32,868 nt of DNA from Clostridium sp. (GCA_023663705.1 JAMPGY010000012.1:1-32868), one strand, 5' to 3'; positions 7,204 through 15,229 are shown, counted from the stretch's first letter. Translations and numbers: made by a program. The notes: generated from the sequence alone by a model not told the origin.

Positions 7204-8360
7204 TTATCCCCGCTGAATTTGACGAAATCCGTCCGTACGGTCCGGAAGAGCTTCCGGCCGTCTTCGAAGAGATTCTTGCCGACGATGCTTTCCGCGCCGC
7301 CATCGGCAAAGTGATGCCCGACATGCCGTTCGAGACGTTTGCCCGCGAACTGCGCACCTGCCGCACATCCGACGAGGTGCAACGGAAGTTCTGCTATCCC
7401 CTGCTCCATCAGTTGGCCGCCACCTGTGCCGACGGCATGGAGATGGACTGTTCCTCGCTACCCCGGCGCGACCGGGCCTACACGTTTGTCACCAATCACC
7501 GCGACATCGTGCTCGACTCCGCCTTTCTAAGCATTCTGATGCTGGATGCCGGATTCCCCGCCACACCGGAGATCGCCATCGGCGACAACCTGCTCATCCT
7601 GCCGTGGATCAAGATGTTCGTCCGCATCAACAAGTCGTTCATCGTGCAACGCACACTCACCATGCGCCAGATGCTTCTCTCCAGCGCACGCTTGGGCCGC
7701 TACATCCACTTTGCCGTCAACGGAAAGGGGCAAAGCGTGTGGATAGCCCAACGCGAAGGCCGCGCCAAGGACTCGGACGACCGCACGCAGGACGCCATAC
7801 TGAAGATGATGTGCATGGGCGGCGAAGGAAGCGTGACGGAACGCCTCAAGGCGCTCCACATCGTGCCCACGGCGCTATCCTACGAATACGATCCGTGCGA
7901 CTATCTGAAGGCCAAGGAATTTCAGCTCAAGCGGGATGTGCCCGGATTCAAGAAAAGCCCGCAGGACGACCTGGACAATATGTACACGGGCATCTTCGGA
8001 CGCAAGGGACGCATCCACTTCCACACCGGCACGTGCATCGACGAATGGCTGGACACGCTGCCTGCCGACATGCCCAAAACGGAGCTTTACGCGGCCGTAG
8101 CCAAGCACATCGACAGCGAGGTTCACCGCAACTACCGCCTCTATCCGGGCAACTACGTGGCCGCCGACCTGCTGCGGGGCAACCGCGAACTGGCCGACCA
8201 CTACACCGCCGGGGATAAGGCGCAATTTGAGGAGTATCTGCAGAGCCGCCTCGACTTGATAGACCTGCCCCATCCGGACATGCCTTTCCTGCGCGAGCGC
8301 ATCCTGACGATGTATGCCAATCCGGCCATCAACCAATTGAAGGCTAATTCACAGCAGTGA
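7200..8360 (+). CDS. Putative PlsC-like glycerolipid acyltransferase
   Basis: The 386-residue protein has acyltransferase blocks in the expected order: FVTNHRDIVLDSAF (about 99-112), a hydrophobic GDNLLILPWIKMFVRINKSF (block II), VWIAQREGRAKDSDDRTQ (like the EGTRS block III) and IVPTALSYEYDP (block IV). This fits transfer of an acyl chain to a glycerol-phosphate or related lipid at the inner membrane. Block I is unusual: the conserved histidine is followed by aspartates at +2 and +6 rather than in the classic H-x4-D spacing. No transmembrane segment is obvious. It overlaps ddl by 4 bases and its stop overlaps the NigD-like gene. The substrate is not known. Confidence 0.75.
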   Translation: MIIPAEFDEIRPYGPEELPAVFEEILADDAFRAAIGKVMPDMPFETFARELRTCRTSDEVQRKFCYPLLHQLAATCADGMEMDCSSLPRRDRAYTFVTNHRDIVLDSAFLSILMLDAGFPATPEIAIGDNLLILPWIKMFVRINKSFIVQRTLTMRQMLLSSARLGRYIHFAVNGKGQSVWIAQREGRAKDSDDRTQDAILKMMCMGGEGSVTERLKALHIVPTALSYEYDPCDYLKAKEFQLKRDVPGFKKSPQDDLDNMYTGIFGRKGRIHFHTGTCIDEWLDTLPADMPKTELYAAVAKHIDSEVHRNYRLYPGNYVAADLLRGNRELADHYTAGDKAQFEEYLQSRLDLIDLPHPDMPFLRERILTMYANPAINQLKANSQQ

Positions 8361-9028
8361 TGTTTATGAAATATCACGCCATCCTGCACCGCTCGGTCTG
8401 CACAAGCCTGACACTGATTGCCCTGTTCGGCCTGCAGGCCTGCGACGGCACCGACGACGAAGACATCACACCCTATCCCGCACTGCTGACGGAGATGGGC
8501 GACCTGCCGAGCGACATGAACAGCACGGTGAGCACGTTCCACTGCGACAACGGCACGGTGTATACACTGGAACAGCCGATCGCAGCCGGCACGCCCAATG
8601 CAGTCTATCGCCAATTGTGCACCTTCGAGTCTGTCGGGAGCATCGCAAGCCCCGTGGCACGGGTCTACAGCCTGACGGCCGTGCGCCTGCTGCGCGACTC
8701 CACCGAGCGTCCGCAGGCCGCCGACCCCACTACGGTGACGAGCGCCTGGCGCGGCGGCAGCTACATCAACCTGATGATTTCTCCCCGCACACAGGGCGGC
8801 ACGCAATACTGGGGCTACCGCACCGATTCGCTTCGCATCCTCAACGGCAACCGCCGCTGCCTCTATCTCTCGCTCCACCACAATGCAAACGGAGACCCGT
8901 CATCCTACACCACCACGGTGTATGCCAGCATCCCGCTGGACGAACTGAAACAGATCCAGCCGGGCGACTCCGTGGTGGTGAAGGCGCACCAGCCCACGGG
9001 CGTCAAGGCCTGGGGCTTCACGTACTAA
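8360..9028 (+). CDS. NigD-like lipoprotein
   Basis: The protein (about 220 residues) carries a lipoprotein signal peptide with lipobox LQAC (FGLQACDG), so it is probably anchored in the outer membrane or periplasm. The rest looks like the NigD-like family of Bacteroidales, with an N-terminal beta domain (YPALLTEMGDL, then CDNGTVYTLE) and a C-terminal domain ending VKAHQPTGVKAWGFTY; the family's function is unknown. The start codon is uncertain: GTG at 8357, ATG at 8360 and ATG at 8366 are in frame. ATG 8360 forms a TGATG overlap with the acyltransferase stop; ATG 8366 gives the neatest signal peptide. Confidence 0.75.
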   Translation: MFMKYHAILHRSVCTSLTLIALFGLQACDGTDDEDITPYPALLTEMGDLPSDMNSTVSTFHCDNGTVYTLEQPIAAGTPNAVYRQLCTFESVGSIASPVARVYSLTAVRLLRDSTERPQAADPTTVTSAWRGGSYINLMISPRTQGGTQYWGYRTDSLRILNGNRRCLYLSLHHNANGDPSSYTTTVYASIPLDELKQIQPGDSVVVKAHQPTGVKAWGFTY

Positions 9029-9138
9029 TCCCAAACGTTTAATCCGCCGAGAGCCACCGGCCTTTCCTCGTACCACAAACGTCTGGTATGTACGCCTCTT
9101 CTCATGCCGTGAGAGTAGACCCCTCGAAGCCTTCGAAA

Positions 9139-9157
9139 CGGGAATTTAAAGTTCCCG
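9139..9157 (+). terminator. Possible weak terminator after the NigD-like gene
   Basis: CGGGAA (9139-9144) and TTCCCG (9152-9157) form a 6-bp stem with a 7-base loop, followed by T-rich sequence (ATTTTCTATTTT). It lies 110 bases after the NigD-like stop. The stem is short, so the call is tentative. The rest of the 271-base convergent gap holds no gene that I can see. Confidence 0.35.
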
Positions 9158-9220
9158 GTTAGGATTTTCTATTTTCCCCGACTGGAAAATTTCATTTACC
9201 GATTAGGTTGTTTTCCGGCA

Positions 9221-9272
9221 CATAAAGAAAGAAGCGCACCCCGGGGAGCCTGCATCGGCCTTCGGGGTGCGC
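9221..9272 (-). terminator. Terminator of the surface operon
   Basis: Arms 9234-9243 and 9263-9272 (GCGCACCCCG and its complement) make a perfect 10-bp GC-rich stem. Read on the minus strand it is followed by a T-rich stretch (TTCTTTCTTT). It lies 28 bases after the stop of the 57-residue gene, so that small gene is inside the transcription unit. Confidence 0.8.
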
Positions 9273-9299
9273 ACCATATAAAAGAGGAATCTCCGTCTC

Positions 9300-9473
9300 T
9301 TACTTATCCCAGATACTCCAGTCGTCCTGCGAGTTGAACTCGCCGTCGTAGCCCTCGTCGCCGGGCAGGATGCCGGTGTTGCCGCCGGACGTCAGGGTAG
9401 AGGAAGCCAGCATGCCTTCCACGTGTACCATGGTCACCTCGCATACGGGTGCCGTATATATCATCTTTTTCAT
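9300..9473 (-). CDS. 57-residue small protein of unknown function
   Basis: The frame starts MKKMIYTAPVCEVTMVHVEG and ends in an acidic, aromatic tail (DEGYDGEFNSQDDWSIWDK). There is no real signal peptide: after MKK the segment is short and contains proline. Small Bacteroidales proteins with a similar layout (MKKxYxxP, then VxVxxxxxLxxS, then a Gly/Asp-rich tail) are known to me as uncharacterised families, but I cannot name one. It begins 18 bp after the stop of the 702-residue gene and is followed by the operon terminator, which supports it as the last gene of the surface operon. One cysteine (residue 11) is present. Confidence 0.65.
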   Translation of the reverse strand: MKKMIYTAPVCEVTMVHVEGMLASSTLTSGGNTGILPGDEGYDGEFNSQDDWSIWDK

Positions 9474-9491
9474 TTTCTGTGTGTTTATAGT

Positions 9492-11600
9492 TTATTTTAC
9501 CACCTGTTTCTTACCGTTCACGATGTAGATACCCTTTGCCAGACCTTCCAGCGTCTGTGCACTGCGGCGCACCTGCACACCGGAGAGGGTGTATACGTCG
9601 AAGGTGTCGGCCTTGGTTGCCTCTACACCGGCAATGCCCGTGGCCTCACCGTCGAAGAAGAGGTTGACAGACTGCACGTCGGCACCGCTCGTAGTGAAAT
9701 AAGCGCGTGTGCCCTTCACCGTGGAGCCTGCAGCACCCTTGGTAATCTTGTCCACACCGTCGATGTTGGCCACACCATACTTACCGGCCATGTCAGTCAC
9801 GGCCGCATAGGTACCGGTGAAAGTGAAGTCACCCTTGGTGATGGACAACGGTGTCGTGTTTTCAATGTTCACGCCGAAGTAAACCGGTTCGGTGTATTCC
9901 ATCGGGAACCAAATCAGATAAGGCATATTGGCCGCCATCGCACCTTCAACCGTAGTGAAGTTCAGTCCCTCAGCCGTTGCAGAATCAAAAGCCTGTACCT
10001 TTACTCCAGACACTACACTGAAGGCTTCGCCCTGATAGCCGAACGGCAGGCAGACGGTGTTCCAGCCGGCCACAAACTTACGGTTCAATTTGACGTTGTA
10101 CAAGCCGTTCAAAGCGGCCATGTCTTCCGTATCATTGATTTCTACCAGCGGAGCAAACACTACCTTGATCACCTGTTCCAACGTAGCAGACATATCAATG
10201 TCTATGTCGGCCACCATTTCCGTCTCGCTCAACTTCGTTGCTTTCAGAGCGACAGGTACATCACCCAACATCGGTCCCATCCAAAAATCTATGCCTTCCG
10301 CATCACCTTCGGTAATCTGAATGACTTGGTTTGCCGTGAAGACATTACCATTTACCGTCAGATTGGACAAACGGACGTTACCGATACCCAGTTCACCCAA
10401 CATGAAGTTGTTCAGGGCAAAAGTATATGTCCCGTCCAGTTCCTTCACAAGCTGGATTTCCGTATTCTGAGGTTCGGAAGTAGCTCCGTTGATACCAACA
10501 GTCAACGAATTGGTGAATGTAATAGAAACCGGATTGACCTTCACCGTATACACGTGATAGTTTTCAGCATTCGCCGCTATATCATTACCCTTCACCGTAA
10601 TCGTGAAGATGTGATTCACAACGTCCTCACTTACTTCCACCGTAGCGCCTACACCGTCCGCCGTAGCCTGCAACAGTGACTTATCAAAACTTTCTGCTGT
10701 GATGGTATATTCAGCCTTATCCTTGTCAAAAGAGGGAACGGATACGCCATTGTAGGACAAGGAAGCGAGTTTGGAATTATAAACAAACTGAACATTATCA
10801 ACCTCCAAAACACTATTAGCCTTTATATTCCCGCGAGTCCAATAATCCGCACTGGATATGATTACATTCATCTTTTCAGGTATAGAGTTTTCTTGTCCCT
10901 CTACATAAGTAAGCGGAACAATAATTTCTTGCCAATCATCATTTGTTGTTGATGAGAATGTATAATCACAAGATGCTATCAGAGTTCCAGAGGTAATCGC
11001 CTCCGCCTTTCCCATTATCACACGATCCACATCCTCTTTTACATCATTTGCCGTACTGGATTTAATAGCCGATGTATAAGTTCCCTTCCAAAGATATGCG
11101 ATAATATGTGCATTTTCCTCCTCATCCCCTTGTGTACGTTTATATAATCCCTTAATGGCGTCCGGACGATGTGAAAAAGACACACCTCCGTATGCACCAC
11201 CATCACAATCCGCCACCTTTGAAACTGCATAAACCCATGGAGTGGCAAATGTGATAAATGCCGGAGCATTAGATCCAATCTTTAGAGTTTCAACACCCAC
11301 ATATTTATTGGTCAGCACTACAGAAGAGCCATCCAATCCAGATCCTTTTGTAATCAAAACTTCTGTTTTTTCTATACTGACTTTTTGATTCACACTTGAA
11401 CCGTTCCATCCCTCTGGCTCGTCACCAGGACGTGGCCTTAATCCCAAAGCATTACCAGACCCAAATAACTTACCATGTGATGACTGATATGACATTCCTG
11501 CCGTCCCTTTCCAATTTTCAAAGCCTACATTTGGAAGCTGTTGAGCCCGAGTCATGACCCCACAAAAGAACAGGCCTACGAATAATAAATTCTTTTTCAT
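9492..11600 (-). CDS. Secreted PCMD / calycin-like multidomain protein
   Basis: The 702-residue protein has a signal peptide (1-20, ending TRAQ), then a PCMD-like domain (about 21-275; VGFENWKG, PEGWNGSS, ending LEVDNVQFVY). A cadherin-like beta-sandwich (about 276-358, LASLSYNGVSVPSFD) and a calycin-like domain (about 359-486) follow; the latter carries FALNNFMLG and GPMLGDVPV, as in the neighbouring 350-residue protein. A further region (about 496-650) has the GWNTVCLPF motif frequent in Bacteroidales surface proteins. The C-terminal tail (655-702, VYTLSGVQVRR...KGIYIVNGKK) recalls a type IX sorting tail. The PCMD-coding part looks AT-richer than the 3' part. Carbohydrate binding is suggested by PCMD but unproven. 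Confidence 0.75.
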   Translation of the reverse strand: MKKNLLFVGLFFCGVMTRAQQLPNVGFENWKGTAGMSYQSSHGKLFGSGNALGLRPRPGDEPEGWNGSSVNQKVSIEKTEVLITKGSGLDGSSVVLTNKYVGVETLKIGSNAPAFITFATPWVYAVSKVADCDGGAYGGVSFSHRPDAIKGLYKRTQGDEEENAHIIAYLWKGTYTSAIKSSTANDVKEDVDRVIMGKAEAITSGTLIASCDYTFSSTTNDDWQEIIVPLTYVEGQENSIPEKMNVIISSADYWTRGNIKANSVLEVDNVQFVYNSKLASLSYNGVSVPSFDKDKAEYTITAESFDKSLLQATADGVGATVEVSEDVVNHIFTITVKGNDIAANAENYHVYTVKVNPVSITFTNSLTVGINGATSEPQNTEIQLVKELDGTYTFALNNFMLGELGIGNVRLSNLTVNGNVFTANQVIQITEGDAEGIDFWMGPMLGDVPVALKATKLSETEMVADIDIDMSATLEQVIKVVFAPLVEINDTEDMAALNGLYNVKLNRKFVAGWNTVCLPFGYQGEAFSVVSGVKVQAFDSATAEGLNFTTVEGAMAANMPYLIWFPMEYTEPVYFGVNIENTTPLSITKGDFTFTGTYAAVTDMAGKYGVANIDGVDKITKGAAGSTVKGTRAYFTTSGADVQSVNLFFDGEATGIAGVEATKADTFDVYTLSGVQVRRSAQTLEGLAKGIYIVNGKKQVVK

Positions 11601-11607
11601 ATCCTAA

Positions 11608-12660
11608 TTATTTAATTATTTTCTTTCCATTAATAACATAAATGCCTTTCGACAATTGAGTCCAATCTGTTCCCATCAGAACACCATCCAAAGAATAATA
11701 GTATGCAGCCGCTTTCTCTGAAGATACAACGTTCTGTATTCCGGTTCCATTAAACGGAGTTCCGAAGGACACCTTGATAATCTGTTCCAAGGTGGACATC
11801 ATGTCAATATCTATCAGGCAATGCAACTTATCTGCTGTCATCTCGGCAACCAACGACACAGGAACATCACCCAGCATCGGACCCAACCAAGAGTCTTCGG
11901 TAATACCTTCCATTGTGCCGGGCTGAATGTTAATGATGCGCGTCACGTTCAACTTCACGATACCGTCTTGCTCCTCACCCGTAATATTATCCAATACGAT
12001 GTTACCCACGGGAAGAACATCTTCGCCGGCGCCCAACATAAAGTTGTCCAATGCCAAAGCATAAGTACCGTCTGCATTCGTCGTTACCTTTATCTCCGTC
12101 TTCTGAGCAGGAGTGCTTTCCTCGTTAATCGTCACCACCAAATCATCCGTATAGGTAACGGTTACTCCAGGCTCTTCCGAAGCACCGAACGGAGTACCGA
12201 AAGAAACCTTGATAATCTGTTCCAAGGTGGACATCATGTCAATATCTATCAGGCAATGCAACTTATCTGCTGTCATCTCGGCAACCAACGACACAGGAAC
12301 ATCACCCAGCATCGGACCCAACCAAGAGTCTTCGGTAATACCTTCCATTGTGCCGGGCTGAATGTTAATGATGCGCGTCACGTTCAACTTCACGATACCG
12401 TCTTGTTCCTCACCCGTAATATTATCCAATACGATGTTACCCACGGGAAGGACATCTTCACCGGCACCCAACATAAAGTTGTCCAATGCCAAAGCATAAG
12501 TGCCATCCGTGTTCGTCGTCACCTTAATCTCCGTCTTCTGAGCAGGAGTGCTCTCCTCGTTAATTGTCACCACCAAATCGTCCGTATAGGTCACAGTACT
12601 CTGTGCCTGCACCATCACTGCGGCAACAAATGCAAACATTAGAAGTAAAGTCTTCTTCAT
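11608..12660 (-). CDS. Secreted protein with two near-identical calycin-like domains
   Basis: The 350-residue protein has a signal peptide (1-20, ending VQAQ), two tandem calycin-like beta-barrel domains (22-158 and 167-303) differing at one residue (Thr or Ala at position 30 of the unit), and a C-terminal tail (about 307-350; YYYSLDG...LSKGIYVINGKK). Each unit contains LALDNFMLGAGEDVLPVGN and WLGPMLGDVPVSL. Calycin folds often bind small hydrophobic ligands, but no ligand is known for this family. Its stop lies 7 bp before the 702-residue gene, which has a related single domain and the same kind of tail. Location is periplasmic or at the surface. Confidence 0.75.
   Translation of the reverse strand: MKKTLLLMFAFVAAVMVQAQSTVTYTDDLVVTINEESTPAQKTEIKVTTNTDGTYALALDNFMLGAGEDVLPVGNIVLDNITGEEQDGIVKLNVTRIINIQPGTMEGITEDSWLGPMLGDVPVSLVAEMTADKLHCLIDIDMMSTLEQIIKVSFGTPFGASEEPGVTVTYTDDLVVTINEESTPAQKTEIKVTTNADGTYALALDNFMLGAGEDVLPVGNIVLDNITGEEQDGIVKLNVTRIINIQPGTMEGITEDSWLGPMLGDVPVSLVAEMTADKLHCLIDIDMMSTLEQIIKVSFGTPFNGTGIQNVVSSEKAAAYYYSLDGVLMGTDWTQLSKGIYVINGKKIIK
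11752..12162 (-). repeat. Calycin repeat copy B (411 bp)
   Basis: This block encodes residues 167-303 of the 350-residue protein and matches copy A at a 435-bp offset. By eye there are about 20 differences over 411 bp, and none at all over the 200 bases 11771-11970. Confidence 0.9.
12187..12597 (-). repeat. Calycin repeat copy A (411 bp)
   Basis: This block encodes residues 22-158 of the 350-residue protein and is the partner of copy B. Positions 12206-12405 are identical to 11771-11970. Differences are clustered at the two ends of the unit, mostly silent. Confidence 0.9.
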
Positions 12661-12704
12661 AAGCTAAATGTTTTTAATGTGAATATTGTTTTTGTTTTAC
12701 TGAA

Positions 12705-13490
12705 TCAATAGTGGCAAGCCACACCGAACGTGGCATAAAGGGGATACATGGGGAAGTCCACCGTCTTGAAATTGCTGTGGAACACACTTGTCATGCCCCA
12801 ATCCACACTGCCGAACACGGTGAGACCGCGACGCACCTTGTAGTCGAAACCCAACTCCACGCCATAGAGCACAGAGCGCATGTTTTCGGCAAAGTCATAC
12901 GTGGCAGCGTTGTCACCGGAAATGATCACCTTGGGGCCGGTGGGTGTGCCCTCACGCAAATAGCCGTCGTAGACCGAACCTTCGAAGTCCTCCCCCAGCA
13001 CAAAACTGACATAGGGACCCAGATTGACATTCCAGCGCGGACTGATGCGGAAGGTAGCCATCACGGGAATGGTGAAACCGGCCATGAATGTCTCCGTGAC
13101 GTCCGTGCCGGTGAAGTAGCCCTCCAGATAGTCCTCACCCTGCGAGATGCCCATGTGGTAGTTTTTCACATCGGCTCCCGTGTGCATGCCCTCGGTGAAG
13201 AAGTGCGCACCGGCCATCAGTCCCCAGCGGCGGGAAAACATTTTGTAGGCATCCACGCCGAAAGTGAGTCCGCCCTCGGGACGGAAACGGTTGATGCTGC
13301 GGATCTCCCGCGGCAAGGGCAAGGGCGACGTGCCGCCCAGTGCGAAACCTCCGCGGATAAGGTAGCCCCATCCGCTGTCGGAGCGGGGGCCCCACGTTGC
13401 ATACTTATCCTCAATGTCCTCGCGTGCCGACAAAGTGGCGGCAAACACACCCGCCATCAACACACAAATATATCTCATCCAATTTTTCAT
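12705..13490 (-). CDS. Putative outer-membrane beta-barrel protein
   Basis: The 261-residue protein starts with a signal peptide (MRYICVLMAGVFAATLSAR) and then shows alternating hydrophobic/polar strands with many glycine and aromatic residues: GWGYLIRGGFALGG, RWGLMAGAHFF, WNVNLGPYVSFVLGEDF, LYGVELGFDYKVRRGLTVFGSVDWG. It ends YPLYATFGVACHY, with an aromatic last residue as expected of an outer-membrane barrel. The pattern resembles small PorT-like or OmpA-like barrels without a peptidoglycan-binding domain. It sits 38 bp after the PCMD lipoprotein and 44 bp before the double-calycin gene, so it may be the membrane partner of the surface proteins. Specific function is unknown. Confidence 0.7.
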   Translation of the reverse strand: MKNWMRYICVLMAGVFAATLSAREDIEDKYATWGPRSDSGWGYLIRGGFALGGTSPLPLPREIRSINRFRPEGGLTFGVDAYKMFSRRWGLMAGAHFFTEGMHTGADVKNYHMGISQGEDYLEGYFTGTDVTETFMAGFTIPVMATFRISPRWNVNLGPYVSFVLGEDFEGSVYDGYLREGTPTGPKVIISGDNAATYDFAENMRSVLYGVELGFDYKVRRGLTVFGSVDWGMTSVFHSNFKTVDFPMYPLYATFGVACHY

Positions 13491-13528
13491 CGTTTTCTAT
13501 ACCTAATTATTTATATATGCTCCACAAA

Positions 13529-14692
13529 TCATTCACACGTCACCTTCACCTCGTCTATCCACAGCGTGCTGCCCACGGCTCCGCGGAAGCTGGCTCCCTC
13601 AATGCTGGAGGTGAACACCACCGCCAAGTTGTAACCGAAGTTATGGAGCAACTGACGATCCACCGGAGCATAGTATTCAAAGTCCAGGTCGAAACGCTGC
13701 CATTCGGTGGAAGTGACCGGATCGGTAACGCGAGCCATGGCCACGATGTTGGGGTTGGTGAGCACGTCATCACCGTGCAGCACCACGGCATTGCCGTTTT
13801 CATCCGTGTTGCGGTAGAGCACGGCATAGAGGTCGGGAGCGTCCACGCGACCGAGCACCACCGCACCCGAGCGCTCCAGGAACTTCTCACCCGGCACAAA
13901 CTTGTAGTAACCGGAGAAGCCGACCGGACGCTGTCCGAACGGCAGACCGAAGCAAGTGGCCTGCATGGCGTCCTTGAGCGCATTGGCCGTGTCGAACGTA
14001 CCGATAAACAGGTTGCCGGCCGCAATACGCATATTCACCATGTTGCCGAAGGCACCCGTGCTGCGTGTCTCCAATTTGACGCCCCGACCGGAAACGCTTC
14101 CTTCCTCGAAGGGCACCGTGGGATACTCATCGGGCAAAGCCGACGAACGGCTGAGACGGTAGCCGGAGTTGCCTGTGGCCCAGAAATCGATTCTCGCACC
14201 GTCCTCGCTACGGCCGAACCAGTTGTAGAACTTCTGCGCCGAAGGCTCCAGTTCAAAGTGCTCAAAACCGTATTCGGTGGGAATCACCATCATGGGGATG
14301 AAACGCACGCGATAGTCGCGGCTCCATTTTCCATCCTCCGACACCACATGATAGCGCACGCCGCTCTCCTGCGAGAAATCATGCACCGAACCGCTGGCCG
14401 GAGTGACCGTGGCACCAGGTGTCACCTTAAGTTCCAAAGCGATGGCCGACACGTCGGCTCCCTCGCGGATGGGGAACGTGATGACACTGTCCATCGAGGC
14501 CACCTCGCGTGCGGCATCGTTGGCACTATAGAACAACGAGGTCAGGAAACCGTCACGGGCAGAAGCATCACCTTCTGAATTTATTACACGACAACTTTCT
14601 ATATCACATTCCGCATTGGGCGCTTCCTCCTGAATACAGGAACTCAAAGACAGCATTCCCAAAGACAGCAAAAGGAGATTCCGTTTATTCAT
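13529..14692 (-). CDS. PCMD-domain lipoprotein
   Basis: The 387-residue protein has a lipoprotein signal (MNKRNLLLLSLGMLSLSSC, lipobox LSSC with Cys19), an Ig-like N-terminal region (about 45-130, ending WSRDYRVRF) and a PCMD-like C-terminal domain (about 135-387) ending LWIDEVKVTCE. PCMD (putative carbohydrate metabolism domain) is a Bacteroidetes family of unproven function, thought to bind glycans. Residues after the lipid cysteine (IQEEAPN) are acidic, a feature often linked to surface export of Bacteroidetes lipoproteins. It is the first gene of the minus-strand surface operon. No clear promoter was found in its upstream region; nested inverted repeats lie at 14762-14807. Confidence 0.78.
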   Translation of the reverse strand: MNKRNLLLLSLGMLSLSSCIQEEAPNAECDIESCRVINSEGDASARDGFLTSLFYSANDAAREVASMDSVITFPIREGADVSAIALELKVTPGATVTPASGSVHDFSQESGVRYHVVSEDGKWSRDYRVRFIPMMVIPTEYGFEHFELEPSAQKFYNWFGRSEDGARIDFWATGNSGYRLSRSSALPDEYPTVPFEEGSVSGRGVKLETRSTGAFGNMVNMRIAAGNLFIGTFDTANALKDAMQATCFGLPFGQRPVGFSGYYKFVPGEKFLERSGAVVLGRVDAPDLYAVLYRNTDENGNAVVLHGDDVLTNPNIVAMARVTDPVTSTEWQRFDLDFEYYAPVDRQLLHNFGYNLAVVFTSSIEGASFRGAVGSTLWIDEVKVTCE

Positions 14693-15229
14693 CCAAATAG
14701 TTTCTGATTATTAAATGATGCGCAAAATTGCCAAAAAATGTGCAAAGCCCACCTACTTTTCGGTAAAAACATGGTCTTTTACCATTTTTCCGACGGTACA
14801 ATACCGTATTTTCCATGTTCAACAACATATAAAAAGCAGATTGGGCCTCCACTGCCACCCCACAAAGCCATACCCTGCCCAAACCTCACATACCGGGATT
14901 TTGCCCACCGGAACCCCTCTCGCCTTTCAGGCCGGACAAGATGAAAAGCCCCGCACCGCGGCTCCACAAGCACAGCCGGGAGCAAAGAGTCCGAGAAGAT
15001 AAAATCACAACAAAAGAAAGAATCCGAAGCCTGTCCGTCCGCACACCGTCCGCACAAAACGGACATACCTTACCCTCTTCCGGTACGATTCCTGTCCGGC
15101 TTGTTTCACACCGGCAGTTACGCCCAACGCCCCACTTTAACCATGCTTTTTAATTCCTCTCATTTTCAATGATCTATACTTTCCGTTAATTATTAACAGG
15201 ATGTTGATAAATAAAAAACGGGTTTTATG

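Noticed and set aside
9423-10679. Plus-strand open frame of 418 codons opposite the PCMD/calycin gene
   Set aside because: The minus-strand gene has a signal peptide and domain structure; the plus-strand frame has neither.
11752-12597. CRISPR-like array
   Set aside because: The repeats are two 411-bp coding units, not short repeats with unique spacers; no CRISPR array was seen anywhere in the window.
11821-12642. Plus-strand open frame with an internal repeat, opposite the double-calycin gene
   Set aside because: The repeat in its translation only reflects the DNA duplication of the minus-strand gene; the residues resemble no protein domain.
13397-14578. Plus-strand open frame of 393 codons opposite the PCMD lipoprotein gene
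   Set aside because: It is a shadow frame: the minus strand has a lipobox and PCMD features.
14941-15153. Short plus-strand open frame in the 601-bp gap before mraZ
   Set aside because: It has no resemblance to known families, no promoter or operon context, and the gap has features of regulatory sequence instead.
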